Source: Pontibacter sp. HSC-14F20
GTDB taxonomy: Bacteria > Bacteroidota > Bacteroidia > Cytophagales > Hymenobacteraceae
Direction of reading: 5' to 3'
Assembly (NCBI RefSeq): GCF_019599265.1
Contig: NZ_JAHZTC010000019.1
Location: forward strand, 1 to 64,000
Length of the DNA: 64,000 nt
Below the pieces are notes generated by a model. It was given only the letters and a program-made list of their open reading frames with translations. It made no database searches and was not told the origin of the DNA. Both the position numbers and the translations under genes were made by a program. Shown here piece after piece: positions 51,337-58,668 of this stretch (position 1 is its first letter; every line of letters begins with the position of its first letter).

Positions 51337-52167
51337 ATGTGTAAAGTGCTGAAGGTGAACACCAGCGGGTTCTATTACTGGCTGAAATACCCAGAGAGCC
51401 AGCGGGCGCTCAAAGAAGAGCAGCTGGTGGCGCAGATCAGGCAGGTCCACCAGCAAAGCAAGGGCCGCTACAGCAGCCCCCGCAGCAGCTTTAAGCTGCA
51501 GGAGAAGGGCATCAAAGCCTCCCGTCCCCGCATCGCCAGGTTAATGCAGAAGCATCAGATTCAGAGCATTATACGAAAAAAATACCGGGTCAACACCACC
51601 GACTCCAGCCATGGCTTTAGAGTGGCAGAAAACCACTTGAACCGGGACTTTACAGCAGCCAGACCGGGCCAGAAGTGGGTGTCAGATCTGACCTACATCC
51701 GCACAGAAGAAGGCTGGCTCTACCTGACGGCAGTACTGGATCTGGCCGACCGGAAAGTGGTGGGCTGGGCCCTGAGTGAGACCATGGAGGCAGAGGCAAC
51801 CACGGTGGCGGCCTTTCAGATGGCGCTGGGCAACAGGCCCTTGAGTGGAGACCTGCTGTTCCACTCTGACCGGGGCGTGCAATATGCCTGCAGTGCCTTT
51901 AGAGAGCAGCTGGAGGGGATGCCGGTACAGCAGAGTATGAGCAGAAAAGGCAATTGTTGGGACAATGCCCTGGCCGAGAGCTTCTTTAAGAGGATGAAAA
52001 CCGAGATGGTTTACCACCACAAGTTCACCACCAGGCAACAGGCCCGGCTGGCTGTATTTGAATACATCGAAGGCTTCTATAACCGGAAGAGAAGGCATTC
52101 GGCACTGGGCTACCTGCCCCCTTGCCAGGTCGAGGAAGAATTATATCAACAAAAAATCGCTGCCTGA
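51337..52167 (+). CDS. IS3-family OrfB transposase (DDE integrase core)
   Basis: A 276-residue integrase with an HTH_21-like N-terminal part, then the rve core. The catalytic residues are the Asp in KWVSDLTYI (about residue 117), the Asp in FHSDRGVQY (about 178) and the Glu in NALAESFFKRMKTE (about 214). The frame is intact to the C-terminus, so the element may still move. The frame remains open upstream of the ATG through the -1 frame from OrfA, as expected for a fused product. Confidence 0.92.
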   Translation: MCKVLKVNTSGFYYWLKYPESQRALKEEQLVAQIRQVHQQSKGRYSSPRSSFKLQEKGIKASRPRIARLMQKHQIQSIIRKKYRVNTTDSSHGFRVAENHLNRDFTAARPGQKWVSDLTYIRTEEGWLYLTAVLDLADRKVVGWALSETMEAEATTVAAFQMALGNRPLSGDLLFHSDRGVQYACSAFREQLEGMPVQQSMSRKGNCWDNALAESFFKRMKTEMVYHHKFTTRQQARLAVFEYIEGFYNRKRRHSALGYLPPCQVEEELYQQKIAA

Positions 52168-52184
52168 GAAAAAGCCTCCAGTAA

Positions 52185-52327
52185 AACATTGCAATTCCAG
52201 TCAGCTGGTAGAGGAACGAGAGGTCGAGCCTGTCCTTGAGCCGCCGGTAGAAGTTGTGCGCCGGCACGTGCGCCGAGGGCGAGAAACGCAGCTCCCGCTC
52301 GTCTTCGAAAGTTTTCCTGCCCTGCAT
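52185..52327 (-). pseudogene. N-terminal fragment of the IS1182-type transposase
   Basis: The minus-strand start MQGRKTFEDERELRFSPSAH continues VPAHNFYRRLKDRLDLSFLYQLT, a typical IS1182 N-terminus. The frame then runs into the IS3 end. This is the 5' piece of the gene whose 3' piece lies at 50332-50959. Confidence 0.75.
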
Positions 52328-52393
52328 CCCATTAAAGATTTGGTATCATATGCTTTTACGACTATCTTCAATAGGTTGTGCAACAAGCACAAA

Positions 52394-52449
52394 GTATAGC
52401 AGGTATGCTTCGGCTGAAGCCGCGCATCTGCTATACCAACACGTTACGC
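52394..52449 (+). other. attC-like hairpin and core GTTACGC (cassette boundary)
   Basis: GTATAGCAG (52394-52402) pairs with CTGCTATAC (52428-52436), and inside ATGC/GCAT and CGGCT/AGCCG pair too, an almost fully paired hairpin. It is followed by CCAACACGTTACGC, similar to the 3' core of integron attC sites. It precedes the NTF2-like gene. Confidence 0.4.
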
Positions 52450-52466
52450 AGTATTAAAATTATGAA

Positions 52467-52847
52467 ATGGATAAAACAGAAATTACCAGAAAAAATGTTG
52501 TTGAAGCGGAAAGCAGACTTTTCTCGGCTCAGCTTGCAAGCAATGTAGACATTCTTGACCAACTATTGCACGATGATTTAGTTGCAGTTGCACCGACAGG
52601 ACAAATTGTAACTAAAGAAATGGACTTGAACTCGCACAGAGCGAAGACAATGATTATTGAAGATGCTTCAACAGAAATTAACGACATTAAAATATCGGGC
52701 GACACTGCACTTTCAATTGTTACAATGACAGCGAAAGGAAAAATGATGGGAACACCTTTAGAAGGAAAATTTAGATATTTTAGAGTTTGGAAACGCTTTA
52801 GCGGCACATTGAAAGTTATCGGGGCAAGCTTTATGCAATTATCCTGA
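52467..52847 (+). CDS. NTF2-like/DUF4440 family protein, probable cassette gene
   Basis: A 126-residue single-domain protein with VVEAESRLFSAQLASNVDILDQLLHDDLVAVAPTGQIVTKEM, then beta strands ending FRVWKRFSGTLKVIGASFMQL. This is the pattern of the SnoaL/DUF4440 cone fold, often an enzyme of unknown substrate or a ligand-binding protein. It is AT-rich, has no AGGTATA unit, and is flanked by attC-like structured sequences, all consistent with a captured mobile cassette. Confidence 0.7.
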   Translation: MDKTEITRKNVVEAESRLFSAQLASNVDILDQLLHDDLVAVAPTGQIVTKEMDLNSHRAKTMIIEDASTEINDIKISGDTALSIVTMTAKGKMMGTPLEGKFRYFRVWKRFSGTLKVIGASFMQLS

Positions 52848-52873
52848 TTATAAGTGAACAAAAAACACTGCCT

Positions 52874-52971
52874 GTAACAACGGCCTGACAAAAGGCGGGC
52901 TGACGTGTTTCGTAGAAACATTTGTGCTAAAAATCCCGCCCTTCGCCAAGCCACGGACCATTAAACCCGTC
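52874..52971 (+). other. attC-like recombination site downstream of the cassette gene
   Basis: Starting GTAACAACGGCC, this 98-base stretch contains GGCGGG (52894-52899) pairing with CCCGCC (52935-52940), flanked by AA/TT and GGC/GCC extensions, plus an inner TGTTTC-GTA-GAAACA hairpin, and ends GCCACGGACCATTAAACC. The layout resembles attC sites of Bacteroidota gene cassettes, with a degenerate R' core. Confidence 0.45.
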
Positions 52972-53050
52972 ATTGGGATTATCATCAATCCGAAGTATGG
53001 TTTTTCTCGCGAACAGTATCACAACCACTTACTTAGCCAGTAAACTAACT

Positions 53051-53497
53051 ATGAAATTTTACCGCAGTATAGTATTTACGACAGCTTTCCTGTTCGTTTT
53101 AATAGCTCCCCTGCTGGCACAGCCTCATCTCAAAGGACATGTAGAACTAGAGATGAAAACAGGTTTGATGAATTGCCGCTTTACGTTGACTAATGTTCCC
53201 GCGCTGGAGAAGTATAGCATCTTGCTTAACAAGGGCATGAATGTGAAGTCTTTTAAAGACAATGAGGATAAACTGATGGACTATGCCGGGCACTTTGGCG
53301 GCAAAACTAACGGTGAGGCCATTGCTTATGCCTTTACAAATGCAGCTAACGATACCGTGGCGCTACCTTCCGCTTTTAAGGTATAGTATAAAGGCGCTTT
53401 TCCGGTATATGCCAATAACGACCTGGATGTTTTTGACTACAAAGGTATAATTGCTGTTAATGGTCAGACTGTGCGGGCTACTGAGCAAACCAAATGA
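53051..53497 (+). pseudogene. Truncated secreted metallopeptidase-like gene with in-frame TAG
   Basis: The frame starts with a signal peptide (FLFVLIAPLLAQ) and reads GHVELEMKTGLMNCRFTLTN...YSILLNKGMNVKSFKD, resembling the N-terminal beta domain of gluzincin (M1-like) peptidases of Bacteroidota. At 53384-53386 a TAG, formed by the sequence AAGGTATAG, interrupts it; the same frame then continues YKGAFPVYANNDLDVFDYKGI and AVNGQTVRATEQTK before a TGA at 53495. The rest, including any HExxH catalytic domain, is absent. Confidence 0.55.
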
Positions 53498-53592
53498 GAG
53501 CAAAGACTTTAAGCAAAATATTGTGACTGCGATCGTAAAGAAACACAGTTAACAGGTATAACGCGACATTGTACACCCTAAATAAAACAGAA

Positions 53593-54621
53593 ATGAAAAA
53601 GACATTTATCGCACTACTATCAATGCTATTGTTGCTTGCCTGCAACAATGAAAAGAGCGAAACCAACCAGAGTTCGCAACAAGAGACCGTGCTTGCTCCC
53701 GAAGAAAACGTTGCAGCAGAAAACCCAGCTGTAGCCAATCAGCCTATAGAAAGTCCGGTGTTTGATGTCAGCGCTATACCTGTTTCGTCGGAAGATATCG
53801 GCGATTTTCCGTTTTTCACGGCTCCCGAAGGTGCTAAGTATATCAACAATGCTAAAGTAATCGGTTTTGATTTTATCGTATTTGTCACCCCGGAAAGCGT
53901 CTATGAAGTAGAGGGCAAAACATTCAGAGCGCACGTACATCCGGACCGTAAAAGTGAGACGAGAGTGAGCGGACGTTTTCTGGAGAAGAGTTTTGAAGAT
54001 GCCATCATCAAAGCCGGCGGCGTGAAGGTGTTTGAAGGAAAGCTGGAGGGAGAGCGAAAAGATACTTACAAAAACCTATGTACTTATGCAGGAGACAATG
54101 GCAGTATAGACATCTGGAACAATCCGATTGTCACTTATGTGATCAGACGCAACGACGGCAATGTTTACATCGCAATGGGTAAAGGAATGCCAAGCTCTAC
54201 CTCTATCCAGATTGTGCAGGAAAAGCCATTTGAGCAGACCATCACCAAAATAACTTCTGAAAAGATCAAGCAAGACCTTTTGGAAAATGGCAAAACTGTT
54301 CTGCATATCAACTTCGACACCGACAAAGCCACTCTAAAGCCTGACGGAATGGAAGTGGTAAGCGAAATTGTAAAGGTTTTGAAAGAGGACCCTGCGCTCA
54401 AAATTGCGATAAACGGTTATACTGATAATTCAGGAAACAAGGAGCACAACCAAAACCTGTCCGAAAGCAGAGCCTCAGCTGTCAGAGCTGAAGTATCAGG
54501 AGCCGGAATATCCCCAGACCGCTTAACATCAAAAGGATTCGGGCAGGAAAACCCCATCGCCGACAATAGCACAGAAGAGGGCAAAGCGCAGAACAGAAGG
54601 GTAGAGCTCGTTAAGATTTGA
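53593..54621 (+). CDS. OmpA-domain lipoprotein
   Basis: A 342-residue lipoprotein, lipobox LLLAC, followed by an Asn/Glu/Gln-rich linker, a central domain of about 180 residues without clear family, and a C-terminal OmpA peptidoglycan-binding domain (residues about 235-342: INFDTDKATLKPDGMEVV, then INGYTDNSGNKEHNQNLSESRA and LTSKGFGQENPI). It should tether the outer membrane to peptidoglycan. The ATG at 53593 is preferred over an in-frame upstream start because it begins the signal peptide directly. Confidence 0.87.
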   Translation: MKKTFIALLSMLLLLACNNEKSETNQSSQQETVLAPEENVAAENPAVANQPIESPVFDVSAIPVSSEDIGDFPFFTAPEGAKYINNAKVIGFDFIVFVTPESVYEVEGKTFRAHVHPDRKSETRVSGRFLEKSFEDAIIKAGGVKVFEGKLEGERKDTYKNLCTYAGDNGSIDIWNNPIVTYVIRRNDGNVYIAMGKGMPSSTSIQIVQEKPFEQTITKITSEKIKQDLLENGKTVLHINFDTDKATLKPDGMEVVSEIVKVLKEDPALKIAINGYTDNSGNKEHNQNLSESRASAVRAEVSGAGISPDRLTSKGFGQENPIADNSTEEGKAQNRRVELVKI

Positions 54622-54636
54622 TCGCCATCATCACCC

Positions 54637-55089
54637 ATGCTATACCTGAAAAGAACCGATTCGGATGATCCTGACTTTGTAGCCTTAGTAAAACTGCTCG
54701 ATGCGGATCTGGCGTTGCGGGACGGAGAAGAGCACACCTTTTATGCGCAATACAACAAGATCGATAAGATAAAGCATGTAGTGCTGGCTTACGAAGACGA
54801 TACCCCTTTGGGCTGTGGGGCGATAAAGGAATTTGAGTCGGGCACAATGGAGGTGAAGCGCATGTACGTGCTGCCAGACGGGAGAGGTAAAGGTATAGCT
54901 ACTAAATTACTGGCTGAACTGGAGGATTGGGCCCGTGAACTCTCTTTCGACAAGTGTATCCTAGAAACTGGGCTGAAACAGCCGGAAGCCATCGGGCTTT
55001 ACCAAAAGAACGGCTATCAGCTAATTCCGAACTATGGGCAGTATGCCGGCGTGGAGAATAGTGTGTGCTTTGAGAAGATGCTAAACTAA
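54637..55089 (+). CDS. GNAT family N-acetyltransferase
   Basis: A 150-residue single-domain GNAT. It has MEVKRMYVLPDGRGKGIATKLLAELEDWA near residues 71-99, containing the acetyl-CoA loop R-G-K-G-I-A, and the C-terminal LYQKNGYQLIPNYG. Substrate is unknown. It begins 15 bases after the OmpA lipoprotein, so they may be co-transcribed, and it converges on nuoC with 10 bases between stops. It carries two AGGTATA units, unlike the mobile DNA to its left. Confidence 0.85.
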   Translation: MLYLKRTDSDDPDFVALVKLLDADLALRDGEEHTFYAQYNKIDKIKHVVLAYEDDTPLGCGAIKEFESGTMEVKRMYVLPDGRGKGIATKLLAELEDWARELSFDKCILETGLKQPEAIGLYQKNGYQLIPNYGQYAGVENSVCFEKMLN

Positions 55090-55099
55090 ATTATTTGCG

Positions 55100-55699
55100 C
55101 TACGCCTCTGGCTTCTCCCGCTTATCGGTAAAGGGATCTTCATGTGAGATCAACTTAACAGGCTCTCCCCGGAAGCCGCTGTTTTCGTTGTGCTGGTCGT
55201 AGGGTACCTTGATGCCATGGTAGTAGTCCTGTAGCTGATAGTCCCTGCGGAGTGGATGGCCCTCCCAATCGGCAGCGCAGAGGATGCGGCGCATGTCCGG
55301 GTGGTCTTTAAAGAGAATGCCCACTAGGTCGAAGATCTCGCGCTCTTGCCAGTCTGCGGTGCGCCAGATGTAGCTCACAGTCGGCACGACAGGTATAGGC
55401 TCTGCTGGTGTGCTATTGCGCGGCACGATCACTTTGAGCATCAGGTGATGGTCGTAAGGTATAGAGTAGAGGTTATACACCACTTCCATCGTACCAGCTT
55501 CCGGGCCGTTGTCTATACCTGTCACACTGGAGAGGAAGTCGAAATAAGTTGCTTCGTTGTCGTGCAGCTCGAAGCATACCTCTGCCAGGCGCTCCGGCTG
55601 AAGCACCAGGTAAGGCTGCAGGTTGTCGGTGTTCTCCGAAACGATTACCTCCGCCCCAAACTGCGCTGCTATAAAGTCCTTTATCTCTCTGAAGGTCAT
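55100..55699 (-). CDS. nuoC: NADH-quinone oxidoreductase subunit C
   Basis: A 199-residue complex I subunit with FFDFLSSVTGIDNG-like start of the 30-kDa domain, then VPTVSYIWRTADWQEREIFDLVGILFKDHPDMRRILCAADWEGHPLRRDY near 120-170, the family signature. It lies in the peripheral arm with NuoD. Its stop is followed by the accessory block rather than by nuoD. About 64 bases separate it from nuoB. Confidence 0.94.
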   Translation of the reverse strand: MTFREIKDFIAAQFGAEVIVSENTDNLQPYLVLQPERLAEVCFELHDNEATYFDFLSSVTGIDNGPEAGTMEVVYNLYSIPYDHHLMLKVIVPRNSTPAEPIPVVPTVSYIWRTADWQEREIFDLVGILFKDHPDMRRILCAADWEGHPLRRDYQLQDYYHGIKVPYDQHNENSGFRGEPVKLISHEDPFTDKREKPEA

Positions 55700-55763
55700 A
55701 TTGTTGAGTGAATGAGTGATTAATAATGATTAGTGACGAATGAATTTTTAATGACCAATTGTT

Positions 55764-56411
55764 TTAAGCGTCCAGATTTTGCTGATCATCCGGCTTTGAT
55801 GGATCATGACTCATTCCTGATTCTGCACTATTCGTTTTCACCGCCCCATTAGCCTTTTCTGCCTCCTCATTATTCATTGTTAATTCGTCATTACGCATTC
55901 TTTTCGCCATGATCTGCTGCACGGCTCTTGGCTCGCGGATGGTTTCCTGGCGGATGATTTCCTGCAGGCGCAGGAAGCCTCCAATCAGTGCCTCCGGTCT
56001 TGGCGGGCAGCCAGGCACGTACACGTCAACAGGTATAATACGATCCACGCCTTTTACCACATGGTAGCCGTGCTCCCAGTAAGGGCCGCCACAGTTAGAG
56101 CAGCTTCCCATCGAGATTACGTAGCGCGGCTCCGGCATCTGCTCATAAAGCCTGCGCACCCGATCCGCCATCTTAAAGGTGACGGTGCCGGCCACAATCA
56201 TCACATCCGACTGACGAGGGGAGGCACGGGGTATGATGCCGAAGCGGTCGAGATCGTAGCCGGAGGCGTAAGCCCCCATCATCTCGATAGCGCAGCAGGC
56301 CAGACCAAAACCCATCGGGAACAGCGAGGTGAGTCGTGCCCAATTGAGCAGATCGTCCAGTTTGGTGATGATCACACCGCCTTCTCCCGTCTTGTCCTGA
56401 GGAATGTTCAA
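55764..56411 (-). CDS. nuoB: NADH-quinone oxidoreductase subunit B with unusual C-terminal tail
   Basis: A 215-residue subunit binding the N2 [4Fe-4S] cluster: [10 protein letters not shown] near residue 40, [43 protein letters not shown] near 100-145 give the four cysteines. The conserved core ends near residue 168; about 47 extra polar residues ([21 protein letters not shown]...) follow. Part of this tail is encoded by a short dispersed-type repeat (55863-55900), so the extension probably arose by repeat insertion or stop-codon loss. Confidence 0.93.
   Translation of the reverse strand: MNIPQDKTGEGGVIITKLDDLLNWARLTSLFPMGFGLACCAIEMMGAYASGYDLDRFGIIPRASPRQSDVMIVAGTVTFKMADRVRRLYEQMPEPRYVISMGSCSNCGGPYWEHGYHVVKGVDRIIPVDVYVPGCPPRPEALIGGFLRLQEIIRQETIREPRAVQQIMAKRMRNDELTMNNEEAEKANGAVKTNSAESGMSHDPSKPDDQQNLDA
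55863..55900. repeat. Dispersed-type repeat inside the nuoB 3' end
   Basis: The plus strand reads CTCCTCATTATTCATTG followed by TTAATTCGTCATTACGCATT, a word pattern I associate with intergenic repeats in Bacteroidota genomes. A similar AATGA/GTGAATGAG-rich stretch lies in the nuoB-nuoC gap (about 55702-55755). Confidence 0.4.
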
Positions 56412-56550
56412 ATCTAAATGATGAATTAAATGCTGTGAAAAGGAAGGCGCTTAAAACCAGCTTTTGGCTATACCTTCCGTTATATTCTTTTGTCCTTTGT
56501 CAGGTAGTCTTTTGTCACAAAGTCCTTAATCAGGGTCTTCTGCCGAAAAA

Positions 56551-57039
56551 CTACTTCTTTACCTCATACTTCCGCTCATTCACGCGCTGGTATACCTCAT
56601 TAGGTATACGGGAACGGCTCTGCGGCACCACAGGCTTGGGTTTGATCCAGTCGAGGTGGCCTTTTACCCAGGCGTAAGCCAGGCCTAGCGCCAGCACACC
56701 GATGAAGATAAACATCTCGATCAGGGCAAACCAGCCCCATACGCCGTCAGTCGCTTCAATCAGGTCGCGGCGGCCGAACACCGTGGCCCACGGAAACAGG
56801 AAGGCGAGCTCCACATCAAAAATGATGAAGATAAGCGCCACCACGTAAAACCGCGGGTTGAACTGCACCCAGGAGTTGCCGATCGGCTCTTCGCCCGATT
56901 CATAAGTGGTCAGCTTCTCGGGGTTAGGTCGGCTGGGGCGGATAAGTCGTGCGGTAAACAGACCTATCACCACGAAGATTGCTCCCCCGATCAGGAAGAG
57001 CAGGATGGTTCCGAAGTCTGAAAGGTAGGTTTCCTCCAT
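56551..57039 (-). CDS. nuoA: NADH-quinone oxidoreductase subunit A
   Basis: A 162-residue membrane subunit with three helices (residues about 10-32, 68-90 and 100-122) and the conserved segments [41 protein letters not shown]. An extended basic C-terminal tail ([32 protein letters not shown]) lies beyond the family core. It is the first gene of the nuoABC run and has a promoter -7 box just upstream. Confidence 0.93.
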   Translation of the reverse strand: MEETYLSDFGTILLFLIGGAIFVVIGLFTARLIRPSRPNPEKLTTYESGEEPIGNSWVQFNPRFYVVALIFIIFDVELAFLFPWATVFGRRDLIEATDGVWGWFALIEMFIFIGVLALGLAYAWVKGHLDWIKPKPVVPQSRSRIPNEVYQRVNERKYEVKK

Positions 57040-57059
57040 AGCGCCACAGCTGTTTTACA

Positions 57060-57067
57060 CAAATTTA
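57060..57067 (-). promoter_or_regulatory. nuoA -7 box TAAATTTG
   Basis: Minus-strand TAAATTTG fits TAnnTTTG, 20 bases before the nuoA ATG. No clear -33 TTG is seen at standard spacing. Confidence 0.5.
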
Positions 57068-57239
57068 CGATAAAATAACTTCTTGGCATAAGTGCTCTTT
57101 TGGCTGCAGGCAATGGCCACGCACAGGTATAGCAAGTCGGCTACAGCGCACATACCCAAAAGCTCCCGGCCGGCGTTATACAAACAACCTTTCCCGGGCT
57201 ATACCTGTACGAGATAATCCACACTAAACGGAATCGGAA

Positions 57240-58664
57240 ATGCTCACCGGACGCGTCAATGCACCAGAGATTAACACCCCGCACGGCTGGCTCAACACCG
57301 ACCGGAGCTGGTCTATCAAAGACTTCAGAGGCAAGATCGTGCTGCTGGACTTCTGGACACTGGGCTGCATCAACTGCCAGCATATTGTGCCGGACCTGAA
57401 CCGACTGGAGGAAGAGTTTGCCGATGTGCTGGTGATACTCGGTATACACTCCGCCAAGTTCGATGCTGAGAAGCAGACCGAAACCATCCGGCAGGCCATT
57501 CAGAAATTCGGGATAGAGCACCCGGTGGTGAACGATGCCGACTTTGCCATCTGGAACCAGTACGGCGTTCGAGCGTGGCCGACGACTGTGCTCATCGACC
57601 CGAACGGAAAAGTGGTGGGGCAGCATGCCGGGGAGAATGTGTACGACACGGTGCGGCCCTACATCCAGCGCATGAAAGAGGAGTTTAAAGACGCGCTCAA
57701 CCGGACGTCTATACCTGTGCGGCCGGAGAAGCCCAAGACCGATGTCCTGTCCTTCCCCTCCAAACTGATCAACGACCCAGAAGGCAACCTATACCTGTCT
57801 GACAGCGGGCACAACCGCATCCTGAAGTTGAACCAGCAGGGGCAGGTGCTCGAGGTGATCGGTAGTGGAGAGCGGGGTTTCAACAATGGCGGCTATGCTG
57901 AGGCAACCTTCAACGAACCACACGGACTGGCCTTGCATGGCACTATACTCTATGTAGCCGACGCCAAAAACAATGCCATCCGCAAAGTAGACCTGCAGCA
58001 TCAACTGGTGAGCACTGCCGCCGGCACTGGCGAACTCGAATACTACTTCCACGACGACAAGCGCAGCGAACCCGTGAACCCCAACAGTCCCTGGGACCTG
58101 CTCATACAGGGGCGCAGCATGTTTATAGCCAACGCCGGCAATCACCAGATCCTGCGCATGGATTTGGAGACTGAGCAGGTATACCGCTTTGCAGGTAGCG
58201 GTCGCGAAGCCCTCACCGACGGCCTGCTGGACGAAGCCGCCTTCAACCAGCCCAGCGGACTTTCCATCCGGGGCGAAGTGCTGTATGTGGCCGACGCCGA
58301 AGCCAGTGCCATCCGTACCGTCAACCTTAAAACAGGTATGGTGCTTACACCGCTCGGCCGCGGACTCTTCGACTTTGGTGATGTGGACGGCCACGTAGAC
58401 GATGCTCTGCTGCAACACTGCGTCGGGCTGGAGGTGATCGACAGCGACGTGTATATTGCCGATACCTACAATGGCAAGATCAAAGTGCTCGATATGGAGC
58501 GCCAGCGCGTACGCACCCTCACCGCAGGTCTGCTCGAACCCAACGACGTGCTATACCTGAACGGCCGCCTCTGGGTCACTAGCACCAACAGCCACCAGCT
58601 CTTCCAGATCGACCTGAACACGGGTAATAAAGAAGAAGTGAAAGTAGAGAAGTTTAAGAGTTGA
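57240..58664 (+). CDS. Thioredoxin-NHL repeat protein (NHLRC2-like)
   Basis: A 474-residue protein fusing an N-terminal thioredoxin-like domain (residues about 5-145; FWTLGCINCQHIVPDLNRLEEEF with a CxxC motif) to a six-bladed NHL beta-propeller (about 165-465, repeats such as LYLSDSGHNRILKLN, ILYVADAKNNAIRKV, LYVADAEASAIRTV, VYIADTYNGKIKVL). This is the architecture of animal NHLRC2. No signal peptide is visible, so it is probably cytosolic. A redox role is suggested by the CxxC; the true function is unknown. Confidence 0.85.
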   Translation: MLTGRVNAPEINTPHGWLNTDRSWSIKDFRGKIVLLDFWTLGCINCQHIVPDLNRLEEEFADVLVILGIHSAKFDAEKQTETIRQAIQKFGIEHPVVNDADFAIWNQYGVRAWPTTVLIDPNGKVVGQHAGENVYDTVRPYIQRMKEEFKDALNRTSIPVRPEKPKTDVLSFPSKLINDPEGNLYLSDSGHNRILKLNQQGQVLEVIGSGERGFNNGGYAEATFNEPHGLALHGTILYVADAKNNAIRKVDLQHQLVSTAAGTGELEYYFHDDKRSEPVNPNSPWDLLIQGRSMFIANAGNHQILRMDLETEQVYRFAGSGREALTDGLLDEAAFNQPSGLSIRGEVLYVADAEASAIRTVNLKTGMVLTPLGRGLFDFGDVDGHVDDALLQHCVGLEVIDSDVYIADTYNGKIKVLDMERQRVRTLTAGLLEPNDVLYLNGRLWVTSTNSHQLFQIDLNTGNKEEVKVEKFKS

Positions 58665-58668
58665 GGAG

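Larger units (their letters stand above)
50960..52184 (+). mobile_element. IS3-family insertion sequence
   Basis: The element carries imperfect terminal repeats of about 24 bases: the left end reads GACTGGAGGCTTCTTGATGG and the right end, inverted, reads TACTGGAGGCTTTTTCTCAG, and both then continue into GGCAGC-type sequence. It contains orfA and orfB with a slippery heptamer. No matching 3-4 base target duplication is seen; together with the missing middle of the surrounding transposase, this suggests a deletion accompanied or followed insertion. Confidence 0.8.
50318..52385 (-). mobile_element. Decayed IS1182-type element, split by an IS3-type element
   Basis: TGTTGCACAAC (50318-50328) and its inverse GTTGTGCAACA (52375-52385) are 11-base terminal inverted repeats. 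AGC flanks both sides and may be a target duplication. Inside are the C-terminal and N-terminal pieces of one minus-strand transposase; the middle third is gone and an IS3-family element lies in its place. Confidence 0.65.

Noticed and set aside
50960-52184. Target-site duplication of the IS3-type element
   Set aside because: Flanking bases on the two sides do not match at 3-5 bases under any plausible border.
52973-53050. Upstream extension of the broken peptidase-like gene
   Set aside because: It overlaps the attC-like region and precedes a normal signal peptide start at 53051.
57789-58418. A 209-codon minus-strand frame opposite the NHL protein
   Set aside because: It mirrors the NHL repeats; no start context or domain of its own.
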